Translations under genes and position numbers: made by a program
The notes under the pieces: generated by a model
Seen by the model: only the letters and a program-made list of their open reading frames with translations
The model's database searches: none
What the model was told of the DNA's origin: nothing
Source: Dothistroma septosporum
Lineage: Eukaryota > Ascomycota > Dothideomycetes > Mycosphaerellales > Mycosphaerellaceae
Reading direction: 5' to 3'
DNA length: 64,000 bases
Assembly: GCA_002236755.2 (NCBI GenBank)
Contig: NBZP02000013.1
Coordinates: forward strand, 682,001-746,000
In this document: one piece after another, positions 1 through 10,113 of the stretch
Numbering within the stretch: the stretch's first letter is position 1
Layout of the letters: every line of letters starts with the position of its first letter

Positions 1-1
1 A

Positions 2-1093
2 AGTGGACGGCACTTTATCGATCTCAATGGCCACATTTCTCTTATCGTCTTTGCATCCAGTGGCAAACGAGTCATGTTACCTGAGAGGCACTTGCAGAAA
101 GGATGGTTTGTGGACAGTCCACAAACGCTGCTGAAGCTTGAGGACTGCGAGCCTCACAAGGTGTACACAGTCGTGCCATTGGAACAAGAGCTGCCAGCTA
201 CCAAGCACAGCTTCACGATTTCGGCCTTCAGTAACTCGTCGGTGGCACTGTCACAGGCCGCGCTTCGATACACTCACGCCAGTGAGTCGCTGGGCACTTG
301 GACGAAAGCATCAGCTGGCGGCAACGCGCAGACCATGACCTACTGCGACAACCCCCAATACTCGTTCGTAGTAGCTATGAAGACGAACGTGAGCTTGCTA
401 CTTGAAGCCTGCAATCCAGAGCTGAATGTGCATGTCAAGCTTCTACACAGCAATGGGCAACGAGTGTTCCATGTCCGCAACAGAGACATCGTCGTGGACA
501 GTCGCGACTATCGTCCAGGTTGCTGTCTAGCAGAGACTGACGAGCTTGATGCTGGCCAGTACACGATCATCTGCAGCACATTCGAGCCTCAGCAAATCGG
601 CCATTTCCGTCTCCGCATCGAGTCGAGTTCACCGACACGAGCAAGCCTGCTGCCGCGGGAGGAAACCGGGCGCATCCGGACTGAGCTCAGCACCGTATCC
701 TTCAAGCAGGGTGAGAACAAAGTCGCCGCTCCGATGCGTCCAAAAAGACTTGTCAACTTCTACGCCATTGCACGGTACATGGACAACACACGATATCGGG
801 TATCAATCCACTCCCATGTTCGGCTGAGCATCGAATGTGGCAGAGGACCTACTCGGCGCATGGTCGTCGCATCGAATGGTGGTAACTATTCGGATAGTGC
901 TGGCTCGATTCGGACCGAGCCTACTGATCTTTCGTACATGGAGATCACGCGATTCGGCCACGGCGATTGCTGGATTGTGTTAGATCGAATGTCAGTCAGC
1001 TCAGAGAATCAAGAGGAGCGGTTCCAGGTCGAGATCTTCGCAGACCAGCCCGATGCTATTGAGTGTGGTGCTTGGCGCGCTTGGGACGATTGA
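2..1093 (+). CDS. RIM13: Calpain-like protease PalB/Rim13, C-terminal part (5' partial)
   Basis: The frame is open from base 2 to the TGA at 1091-1093, so the gene begins before the window and only about 363 C-terminal residues are seen. The catalytic cysteine protease core is outside the window. The visible part matches the C-terminal beta-sandwich (calpain domain III) repeats of PalB/Rim13: a block near 60-200 contains GQYTIICSTFEPQQIGHFRL, the usual 'G-Y-x-I-x-x-S-T-F-x-P-x-Q-x-G-x-F' signature, and a second, more divergent repeat follows to the end. In fungi this protease cleaves the transcription factor PacC/Rim101 at ESCRT-III sites during alkaline pH signalling (family knowledge). No break is visible in this part. 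Confident of the calpain family, slightly less of the PalB orthology because the core is missing. Confidence 0.8.
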   Translation, partial: SGRHFIDLNGHISLIVFASSGKRVMLPERHLQKGWFVDSPQTLLKLEDCEPHKVYTVVPLEQELPATKHSFTISAFSNSSVALSQAALRYTHASESLGTWTKASAGGNAQTMTYCDNPQYSFVVAMKTNVSLLLEACNPELNVHVKLLHSNGQRVFHVRNRDIVVDSRDYRPGCCLAETDELDAGQYTIICSTFEPQQIGHFRLRIESSSPTRASLLPREETGRIRTELSTVSFKQGENKVAAPMRPKRLVNFYAIARYMDNTRYRVSIHSHVRLSIECGRGPTRRMVVASNGGNYSDSAGSIRTEPTDLSYMEITRFGHGDCWIVLDRMSVSSENQEERFQVEIFADQPDAIECGAWRAWDD

Positions 1094-1772
1094 ATGACTG
1101 GGATTCGTGACAGTGTAGCTCGAGGCGCTCGTGTGCTTTTAGCGAAGGCGTCGGTGGTTTTGCATGCGCTTCTTCAAAATGCGACAGTGCGCAGGCAGCA
1201 TTCGGGCACGGGTCGGGTTGACGTATGCTTCCGTGCCTCATCTCTCGAGGGCACAAGCCCCAGGTCAGCTCGATGCAGGGCGCCACGATGCGGTGTATGT
1301 GAAACAGTGTGGCGGTGCGCGAGCATGCGCCGATGATTCGCTGTGGATGATTGTTCGCGCTCGTCGCCCGACACCGCCTCGAGGACATGCCGCCTGGTTA
1401 TCGGGTTATCGTGGGTGGAGAGAAGGTATTCATTACGCCGAGATAGTCCACTGAAGCACTTGATCGATTCCCTCGTGATACGTCGCTTCGTCCAGCGTGC
1501 AATCAAGCTGATCACGTTGAGGAGGGGCCTTTGAGCGGTGACGTCGGTCCACTCCATCCAGTCCTTCACGTTGCAAGCAGCAGGGCAACTTGAAGTGCTG
1601 ACTGTCAAGACTTGTGGGCACAGCAGTCACTACTGCGCTGTTGAATGAGGCTAAAGTATCCAGCCACCAGTATTGAATTGCCGCTGTCAGGTCGCGTCAC
1701 TTGTGGAAGAAGGTTCAAACCAGCGCCGAAAGCAGCCATACCGCTGCTCGCACCCCACCACAACAGCCAAAG
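1094..1772. other. Intergenic, RIM13 terminator and OSBP promoter side
   Basis: About 680 bp between two genes on the same strand. Short ORFs exist on both strands, but none has a good ATG context, domain or splice structure. The reading frame of the downstream gene is open back to 1701 without an ATG, so the stretch just before 1773 is probably its 5' leader. Confidence 0.5.
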
Positions 1773-3182
1773 ATGGTCTTCGGCATAAACAAAAAAAACG
1801 ACGCTCGCATTAACGAGTCGCCCGCGACCTCCATCACCGTCTCAGAACCTCCCTCCGCTCCTGTCTCAGCCGACACATCGGTCAAGCCGGCGATGGAGAC
1901 CACAAATAGCACGCCTGCCAAGGCGAAAGAAGAGCTGGCTCAGGCCGCCGCAGTGGATGGACAGACACCCTCAGATACTAGCAAGCTGAAGACATTTCTC
2001 ATGATCCTGAAGCGCTTCATTGGCGTGTCGGACATGGCAGCAGTGCGCTTCAGCTTGCCCGCGCAACTGATGGAGCCAATCCCCAACCTGGAGTACTGGC
2101 ACTACCTCGACAGACCCGAGACTTTTGCGGCGATCGGAGACGCGGAAGAACCCCTAGAGAGAATGCTAGGGTGTCTGCGCTTCTGGTTCACGAAAGACCT
2201 CAAGTACGTCAAGGGCAAGCCATGCAAGCCGTATAATAGCTCGTTGGGCGAGTTCTTTCGCTGCACGTGGGAGGTGGAGACTCAGAGGGGTCAGGATAAC
2301 AAACTGCTCAAGGTCAACTATATCACAGAACAGACGAGCCACCATCCACCAGTGTCTGCATTCGTGTACGAATGTCCGGAGAAGGGTATCGAGGCGATGG
2401 GCTACGATCAGCTCAGTGCGAAGTTCACGGGTACCAGCATCAAGGTCACTCCAGGACAGTTCAACCAGGGAATCTTCATTCGTTTGAAGAATCGCGACAA
2501 CGAGGAGTACAAGCTCACACATCCAGCTGCTTTTCTGGGAGGCTTCCTGAGAGGGAACCTGTCTGTTACAGTCGCGGACACATGCTACGTCGAATGCGAG
2601 AAGACAGGCCTCAAGACGATCCTGCACTACCTCGAAGAAGGCTACTTTGGCAAGACACAGAACAAGGTCGAAGGCATCATCTACAAGCCCGAGTCAGTCG
2701 CCGGAGACAATATCACTCGAACCAAAGACGTCCCCAGCAAGCAGATCCTCGGCCGAATCGAAGGTGTATGGACAGAGAAGATCTACTTCACCCACGGTGC
2801 AACAGAATTCAAGAAGGTCGCCGAGAAGGATCGCATCTTGATCATGGACGTCATACCTCTCCTCCCCATCCCAAAGAAATGCCCACCAATGGAACAACAA
2901 CTCCCTAACGAGTCCCGACGGTTCTGGAACGATGTGACAGAATATATTACAAGCAAGCAATTCGCACAAGCCACGACACGAAAGCAACAACTGGAAGAGC
3001 GACAACGCGAAAGAGCAGCGGAGCGAGAAAAGGCGGGCGAGAAGTGGCAGCCAAGGTTCTTCACGACTGTGACGGAGCCAGACGGGAAGGCTGTGTTGAG
3101 CGTGGAAGGGAAGAAGGTAATGGAGGGGATGCAGCGGGAGGACTATGCGCTTACGGAGCCGACGAGTTATGGGGCGCTTTGA
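1773..3182 (+). CDS. Oxysterol-binding protein (ORP/Osh family, no PH domain)
   Basis: Single-exon gene of 469 aa, starting at the ATG at 1773 (context AAAGATGG). The frame extends upstream to 1701 only through non-ATG codons. Residues 1-70 are low-complexity (Ser/Pro/Thr/Ala-rich). The rest is one OSBP lipid-transfer barrel: a lid region around LPAQLMEPIPNLEYW, the block KPCKPYNSSLGEFFRC, and the family signature EQTSHHPPVSAF with the paired histidines used to bind PI4P. The C-terminus is charged and helical (KQQLEERQRERAAEREKAG). It lacks PH, ankyrin and FFAT elements that I can see, so it is a short ORP of the kind that exchanges sterol or phosphatidylserine for PI4P at membrane contact sites. 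The length fits short Osh proteins; which Osh orthologue it is cannot be settled by eye. Confidence 0.92.
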   Translation: MVFGINKKNDARINESPATSITVSEPPSAPVSADTSVKPAMETTNSTPAKAKEELAQAAAVDGQTPSDTSKLKTFLMILKRFIGVSDMAAVRFSLPAQLMEPIPNLEYWHYLDRPETFAAIGDAEEPLERMLGCLRFWFTKDLKYVKGKPCKPYNSSLGEFFRCTWEVETQRGQDNKLLKVNYITEQTSHHPPVSAFVYECPEKGIEAMGYDQLSAKFTGTSIKVTPGQFNQGIFIRLKNRDNEEYKLTHPAAFLGGFLRGNLSVTVADTCYVECEKTGLKTILHYLEEGYFGKTQNKVEGIIYKPESVAGDNITRTKDVPSKQILGRIEGVWTEKIYFTHGATEFKKVAEKDRILIMDVIPLLPIPKKCPPMEQQLPNESRRFWNDVTEYITSKQFAQATTRKQQLEERQRERAAEREKAGEKWQPRFFTTVTEPDGKAVLSVEGKKVMEGMQREDYALTEPTSYGAL

Positions 3183-5314
3183 GACAATAATGACCAGAAG
3201 ATGAAAGACCATAGACCTCTAGGCACAGAGCCGCGATCTGAGAACAGGCTTCTTTCGGTGACGGACGGCGTTCAGGTCAGGCTTGGGGTCAATGGGCATA
3301 TGCTTGAGCGAAGTGCGATGGCCATGATGATGAATTTGGGAAAGAAGATGATGGTGAGGCACTATGCCACGATGAGACGGCTATAGATATGAGCGATGTG
3401 GCATATGAGCATGTCGCGTTGCTCTGAGCATGCTAGATGCCGGCACAGCGCAAGCCGGTCCTTGTCACTGGTATAGCAGCAAACAGGATTTGGGTACAGT
3501 GGCCTTTTGCCTCAGCTGAGTGGTGGCTCAACGCCGGCTCATTGATACATTGTGTGCGCGGACTCGAAGTCTCCTTTCGCTGCTGTCTGTCTGCTCTTCA
3601 GTGCTGCTTCTCCACACCTTTGTTGAGTGATCGTTCGTCTTTGCGGGCGTGATTGCTGATTCATGCCAGGGGTATTATTACATCATAGAGCTTGGTCACT
3701 GCAAGTGTCTGATCACAGCTTGGCAACTAGAAAGTACAGCAGCTCAACGCAGCAATATCCACCACCACTCGTCTGTCGTTGATTCATCATTCTCGCCTGC
3801 CTCTTTCCCTTTGTTCCTCACCTTCGGCCAACGCTTCACACACACAAGTCGGTCACCCCTTCACACACCATGCCAACTCTCCGCCTATGTCGCGTCCGGA
3901 CAACGTACCTTCAAGCAGATTCGACAGCCGCAGCTCACTACAGCCAGACACGTCGGCACGTGGTCTGACGTGTGTCAACTGCATGTCTGATTCATGGACG
4001 TCTACCATGAGCACACCTTAGTTTTATGCGGTGCGACAGTCCCGACACGCACAATCAGGACAGACACGATAACCTGAATTGATGGTCGCGCACGATGGGT
4101 CACTGGACTGTGGCAAGGTAGAGGGAAGGATGCTACTTGCAGCTCCATACCCGCGAGATGGAATGTATATGCAGTGTTTTAAGAGCGGTCGACTAAGGTT
4201 AAGAACGCTGCGAAGAAGAGCGGCACGGTCATTGGAGGAAGACGGCGACTTTCCCGGATGGGCCTGTGCTTCTTCAGAGGTGCGCATCCTCTGTCCTCGC
4301 AGAACTTCGACGAGGAAGTCAAGCCAATGATCTCCCAAAGCAGCGACGATGGCGAGCAACGGCGTCATCTTGGCGAGTGCAGATCGGGCGACCATGCCAG
4401 TATATCAGGCGTCCCTTGGCTCCGTTTGCCAGTCCGTTGCAGTAACAGATCATGCTGGTGCATCCATACTAAGAAGCAACATTTGCCATTATCTTATTGG
4501 CCCGATCGACCTCAGAGGCGGAGAGACAGGGGCACAGCTCCCGCAGGTCGTGGCATTGGTATTTCTAATGCTGGAATACTTCGGTCCGATTGTTCTGTCT
4601 CGGGAAACGTCTGCTGACCAGAACTGCACCCGGATCATCTATCATATGCCATCAAGTCTGGCGCGGAACTCTATGGCCCGGGAGGCATGTTTGTTGTGGT
4701 TCCGGGGGCTTGCGCTGAGTCGGATCGTATCGCTGCAAACATTACGCCTCGGCGATGTCGTTCATTTCGAAGTGGCTGATCAGATGGGTGCTAAGGAACG
4801 TCACATGCACCCAATATGTCGCCGGAGATGACTATAGGAAGATTGGTCTAAGGTCTATTGCAGCTAGGAGCGCTGGTGGTCCAAATAGCCGGAGCTGAGG
4901 GCCTTGGTCGACGATCACGTGCTGACAACGACCACGAATCCAAGTCTTGCCCTTGCGCCAGCCCGATGCTGTTCACAATAGCAGAGCGCGCCTCGAGATG
5001 GTGCATGCGCTCCACAGATCAATTCACGGGCAACCTCTGCCCGGCTCTTCTCTGAGCGACCATTCACCGACACACCTCCGGACAGCTGTTCGCGCCAATG
5101 CGCTGACATTTCTCGTTGCTCGTCCCTGAACGCGCTGTGGCCTTCCTCGACTTCTTGCACTAAATCACGGCAACAGCCACCGCACTCCGACCACTGCACT
5201 GCACCACCACGTCAGAACAGCTTAGAACAGAGACCGACAGACTCAAGGAACGCATCCGCCACCCGATTCCATCAACCCCATTTACCATACTAACTCACCC
5301 TCAAGATTATTGGC
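3183..5314. other. Gene-poor stretch after OSBP
   Basis: About 2.1 kb without a convincing gene. Near 3770-3890 a CT/CA-rich leader-like tract runs into several ATGs. One of these, at about 3886, opens a 45-codon frame containing CVNCM, but no homology or intron supports it. ORFs on the minus strand at 4024-4395 and 4915-5199 lack domains. A CTAAC branch-like element at 5290-5294 lies just before the pseudogene that follows. I see no repeats or RNA genes. Confidence 0.35.
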
Positions 5315-5614
5315 ATGTCTCCCCACAACTAGAAGCAGCCGCTGCCACCCGACTTCTCGCACATGAAGTGCTTACGTGACCCGCACCACGACGAGAGTCT
5401 TACCGCCAATTACGAGAAGTGCAAGAAGCTTTAGAAGGAGGCAGCTGAGGTGGAAGCCAGGCGCGCCGAGGAGAAGCAGCATGCTGGGGTTAAGGAGGCG
5501 AATGAGTGTTTCGGAGTTTCTTGTACCAACTCGAAGCACTATCTGAGCAGCGACAAGGTCTATTGCCCCACTGATCCGGAGAGTTCGCGGCACGCGAGAA
5601 AGATATATGATTGA
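5315..5614 (+). pseudogene. Broken copy of a small cysteine-containing protein family
   Basis: Frame ATG 5315 to TGA 5612-5614 (99 codons), interrupted by in-frame TAG at 5330-5332 and 5432-5434. It aligns with the gene at 7061-7446: the part around MKCLRDPHHDESLTANYEKC pairs with KCSDNPYHDDTIAASCSSC, and ECFGVSCTNSKHYLSSDKVY pairs with KCVGDPCTNLAHFLGKDKVH. Shared features are C-x4-C-T-N, a His, D-K-V-x-C-P and a closing Asp. One cysteine of the upper block is Tyr here. Both stops could come from CAG by a C-to-T change. The first TAG also follows a CTAAC branch-like element at some distance and might be a 3' splice site, matching the intron in the other copy. The second stop has no such excuse. 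No function is known to me. Confidence 0.55.
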
Positions 5615-7060
5615 ACGACGCGGCGTCCAATTGATCGGCGAGGTCAATGGATGCTTCGCGGAGCGCGTCCGTCGGAGACGAGAGCTACAATCGTACTCAC
5701 AGGGGCGCGCTATGCTAGCGATCCCGGACTTTCATCACGTTGTGCGTGTATCTGAGTCTATACCGCGTTTCTTAGAGCCTACGCTACAGCCTTGCGGGGT
5801 GTTCACGTGCCGGATCTTGCAACGGCGACAGCAAGGTGTGTATACATCGTATATTTTCAACATGTACAGCTTGATTGCCATGAGCGTACCTAATCTATTG
5901 ACTGACTGAGATATAATTTGGTGCCCGAAGGCGAAAGTTACATCCGAAGTCCTACACCAAGTCCGGTATTTAGCATGGCGCGCCTTATTGAATAGCGTGG
6001 TAAGACTCTTTGGGAATCCTTCGTACGACGACGCTTTTTCGACGGCCCTTTTGGCGGACATTGGCGTGAAGGCGGAATCAACTCCGACAGTCTTGGGAGA
6101 CGTTAGAGACGAGCCACTTGTGGTACCGAAAAGCAAGTCGTGCTTCCTCTGCCGTTTCAATCCTAAGGGCCTGTGAAGATAGCATCAGAAGCCATTGTCT
6201 TGTGGATCAATCTGCCCCATAGTACAACAATTACAGCCTCAGTGACCGATCATCTCCGGGCGCTTGTGCTACGGTATGGAACCCGCGGACAGTAGGATTC
6301 ATCAATGTGATCCTGAAGAACTCGCTTGCGGACGTCTCGCGGAGGATGATGTATATAGATCGTCATCTCTACCACATTATCCACAATTGCTTATGCGTTC
6401 CAGAGCGGACTTTGTGGTAGCAGAGGGGACATGTTTGCCACATCTCTTCGCGTCTTGATCCTCACGAACCACCCTTGCGGTGTTTCTCCAGGGCTCGTCG
6501 CTTCATGTCTTCACATGCAGGGCACAGATCCACTTTCGCTACACCCAAGGTAGCGGACCAGAGAGGAACTTTGCGGCATCTCGTTGACAATGCGAAACTC
6601 GGCCTTCGCTAGGATCATGGTCCGCGCCCACTGTCGCGTCCACAGACGATAGTTCTCCGATTTACTGGAGGAATATGGAGATAGATAGCGATCTGGACCA
6701 CCTGCTCTCACTGATGATCAGGACCTCCATCATCGTTTGTGAGAGTAAACTACATCTCCGGAAGGTGTTCGTCCTCGATAGGCCATCTCGTCAGCGACCC
6801 TGGCGTGAACCCACCTCCAAGTATCCATTCACCTACACAACCACAGGAACGCCAGTTCGCGCTAAACACACTAGCGCCAATACATTTCTTAAGCCTATCC
6901 ACTTTCTCCAGCATATAAACAACACCAACGTTCACCTCTTCTTCACATCGCACATCATCTCCAACCTCCCCACGTCCACAGCAATCCCACCACTCCCCTC
7001 CACCATCACGCCAGACCCCCAAAAACGCAACCCAACCCAACCCTCCACGACCCATTGGCA
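5615..7060. other. Gene-poor stretch with promoter of the 7061 gene
   Basis: About 1.4 kb. No supported gene on either strand. The last 150 bp look like a fungal promoter and leader: a TATA-like element followed by a long C/T/A-rich, G-poor tract up to the ATG at 7061. Confidence 0.4.
6914..6919 (+). promoter_or_regulatory. TATA-like element
   Basis: TATAAA within GCATATAAACAACA, 142 bp before the ATG at 7061 and followed by a G-poor CT/CA-rich leader. The placement fits a core promoter for the small cysteine-containing gene. No other gene on this strand could use it. Inferred from the sequence only. Confidence 0.4.
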
Positions 7061-7446
7061 ATGTCTCTGCAAGTCAAGTACGCCCCAGCAACCCACGAAC
7101 TTCCCCGCAACCATACCTTCCCTAACACCACGACCCCAGAACCACGATTGCCACCACCACCGCCCCCGCCTTCTCCGGCCGTACCAAATGCAGCGACAAT
7201 CCCTACCATGACGATACTATTGCAGCCAGCTGTTCGTCGTGCCAGCAGCTCCGTCAGAAGGCCTCCCCTCGCAGTCAGCGCAGATCTGAGGAGAAATGTG
7301 TCGGCGACCCATGCACCAATCTAGCGCATTTTCTTGGGAAGGATAAGGTCCATTGTCCCAGTGATGCGGATAAGGAAGTGCGTGCGAGGGTGTTGTATGG
7401 GAGGAGCGAAGGTAAGGGTAGGGGCAGGATGTATATGGTGGCGTGA
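7061..7446 (+). CDS. Small cysteine-containing protein, unknown family, one intron
   Basis: Proposed exons 7061-7077 and 7140-7446, coding 107 aa. Intron 7078-7139 (62 nt) has donor GTACGC, a CTAAC branch site at 7122-7126 and a CCCCAG acceptor. Splicing removes an upstream in-frame TAA and restores one frame. The protein is basic, with a Thr/Ala-rich start, then C-x13-C-x2-C, a charged linker, and KCVGDPCTNLAHFLGKDKVH followed by C-P-S-D. The six Cys plus His suggest metal binding or disulfides, but nothing proves either. No signal peptide is visible. The leader is CT-rich with a TATA-like element. The copy at 5315-5614 shares the Cys/His pattern, which supports this frame. A GGTAAGGG near 7410 could be a further donor, so the C-terminus is less certain. 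Confidence 0.5.
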
Positions 7447-7648
7447 TGGGAGGTGGGGAGGTGGAGGTCCCGGGTGCGAAGCTGGCGCACGTGAATGGTG
7501 GGGGATGTGGTCGCCATCTCTGGGGAGGACAGGGGTGATGATTGCATCTAATTAGGATAATATCGTTATCGAAGCTGAGGCACGGTGACAGAGACGGCTA
7601 CCGCCGGTTCCACGTGCTCAGATACCACTCATCTTCCGATTCATTTCT

Positions 7649-9276
7649 TTACTCACCGGGCATGCCGGCCTTTAGATTGTCGTACTTGCTCTCCGGATAC
7701 TCCAGCACGTTCTGCGCTTGTTCCATGTGCTTCCCTCCATAGCCTCCCAGACCTTCGACAGTGATCTTGATCAGACTCTCCGGATGATTGCGAGGTTGGT
7801 CGCCGCTGCTTTCCCACTAAACGTAAGGTATATCAGCCTATGTGTCTCCAAATCAGGGCCCAGAAGGAACGAGCATTCTGAGCATCTCCAGGAAGAAGCA
7901 CCATAGCTACTGTGCGTGACATTACTTACCCACATGGCGCCGCCGAGGCACGTTTGCTTGATGTATTGCACTTTCTGGGTGGCGACTTGAGGGCTGTCAA
8001 ATGACACCATCGTTTTGCTTGACGGGTCGTAGCACCATGACGCGATGGCTTGGCTGTCGTGACAGACTTGCGCGTTGGGGCGGGGGAGGGCCTGATCAGG
8101 CGTGTTAGTGACTGCGCATTGCATCATGGCAAAGAGATCGTGGTTCTCGATGGCGGAAAGTCAGATTAGATCAAGTTGTCGCACGTCGTTGACAGCGTGC
8201 GCGCTCAGTGAGGTCGCTGATCATGTTCGCAGACACAGCTGCAGGAACCGTCACGAAGAGGCTTCTTATAGCTGTACCCAGGGCAGACCGATGCTTGCGC
8301 ACAATGGACCGACTAGCGTAAAGCTCATCGGGTGTCGTCATGAAGAACGGGGCGAAAGAATGTGTAGCAGATGCCGATTGAGTAGAAAGGATCTCACCTT
8401 GTAGTCCCACACGCCATTCTCCCAGCTACCTTCACCAACTCCATCATACGGGCAACCGGGTCCATCGGTGTTCTGGAAAGCTCGACCGTAGAGCGGCATG
8501 CCAAGGACAATCTTGTCTGAGCGTACTCCATGATCGACGTACCAGCGGATCGCAGGGTCAATGCTGAAAGGCGTGCTCTGTGGTCGCTGCGGCGAAGGAT
8601 AGACGTTGGCTTGATGGCCCGCGTTCGGATCCCATGAGCCGGCAAAGTCGTAAGCCATCATGTTCCAGAAGTCGAGATATTGATCCATCTCTCTGAGCTT
8701 GAGCCAGCGGCTGTTCGAAGGACCAGCTGGTGAGGCAATCGTCAGGAGGAAATGCGGTCCACTTGGCATTGAATGTGAGTACTCTTCAAGAGCCTGACGT
8801 GTGGCCTGAAGGAGTTTGACGTAATCGTTGGCCTCTCCGTCCGACTTCGGATACTCCCAATCAATGTCAAGTCCATCAAGCCCGAGGTCTTTGACCAGTC
8901 GAACAGCACTGGTAGCAAAGTTACGACGACCTTGATCGGTCGATGCTGGAGCAGCGAAGTTGCTGGAATATGTCCATCCGCCAATGCTCAGCAGTATCTT
9001 CAGATTGCGGTTGCGCTTTTTGAGTAGGTAGAGCTGTTTGATGCAGCCGTAAACGTTGTCACCGGTGTCGTTCCAGCTATCACTTGGGTAGTGCTTGTCG
9101 GTGTCTGACCAGCCATCGGTAAGGTAGACCTCTCCCGACTCGGGGCGGATGTTGGCGAAGGCATATAGCACATGTGTGAGCTTTTCAGCCGGTATGTCCT
9201 GTGGCTGGTGGTTGCGACCGTAGATGGCCCAGTTGACGAAGTAGGCAACACTGCGGAAGCCGGGCTGGTATGGCAT
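7649..9276 (-). CDS. chiB: GH18 chitinase, ChiB type, without signal peptide
   Basis: Three exons on the minus strand: 9276-8398, 8091-7930 and 7816-7649, 402 aa. Introns are 8092-8397 (306 nt, donor GTGAGA) and 7817-7929 (donor GTAAGT). Joins are in phase and give the family's contiguous DYK-ALP and GGAMW-WE. The GH18 barrel shows KILLSIGGWT at about 93-102 and the catalytic DGLDIDWEYP at 134-143 with the acid Glu at 141; the substrate-lining MAYDFAGSWD comes later. It hydrolyses chitin with retention via the substrate acetamido group (family knowledge). The protein begins MPYQPGFRSVAYFVNW, directly with the first barrel strand and no signal peptide, like the Aspergillus ChiB group linked to autolysis. 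No chitin-binding domain is present. An upstream exon adding a secretion signal cannot be excluded. Confidence 0.9.
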
Positions 9277-10113
9277 AGTGTCTATGGTGGGAGATGATGT
9301 GCACTGCTGGCAGCAAAGAGCTCAGCAGGAGTTTTGTGCCTGTCGAGCAGTAGTGAAGCGCCTGCGCCACACTGTCCAAACGCGGACTGCGACACAAGAA
9401 AGCAGGCAGTGCACACCGGATCTGAGAGAAGTTGTTGGTTAGCTGAGACGACGCCTCACACGCGTCGCGACTTGGACAGCTCTTCACGCGAGCCGCGTGT
9501 GTGCCGGCTGGAGTACAGCGCAGTGTAGAAGGTGAAGTGTTGCGCGTTCCGTGGCCACACGTCGTGCAGCGGATGATCCAATCTTACTGCTCTCTGTTAC
9601 GTCAGCAGTGGCCTGCACAGGTCACGGGTACTTGCACATGTCAGTAAAGCCTTCCGGTGACTGCTGCGACGATGAAATGTACATGTACCGATGGCATAAA
9701 GCCTGGTTGTATGGTGTCGCCAAGAAGTCAAAGGCTCGATTCAGGCTGCGGGTGGGGCCGACATCCGGCTTTGCCCCGTCCAAGCGGGAGCTCAACTCAG
9801 GCAGCCAGGCAACAACCCTTCCCAACATCACTTACTTCTTTCATTCACTTCACACGAATCACGGACCGCCACGTCGCTGCCCGTATCCCTGTTGGCTAGG
9901 GGACAATCTTTCACACGACGCACGAACCATGATCCAGGTCGCTATCTCGAACGCGAAACGAGCTCTGAAACGCGTCCGACCACCGTGAGCGCGTAGAGAG
10001 GAAACGGCATTGTAGGACAATAGCAGTGACATTCTATTGAAAGCAATCTCACTCGAGAGCCAAGAACCACACGTACCATTGCTTCCGAGCACATCACTCT
10101 CCACGAGACAGGA
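9277..10113. other. Divergent intergenic region, chitinase and unknown gene
   Basis: About 840 bp between the starts of two divergent genes. Apparent ORFs (for example 9551-9988) begin at GTG and have no ATG or domain support. The right end (10000-10113) is a probable leader for the gene at 10114. No clear operator or repeat was recognised. Confidence 0.4.

Noticed and set aside
9551..9988. 145-codon plus-strand frame
   Set aside because: Starts at GTG and covers the promoter side of the 10114 gene; composition looks random.
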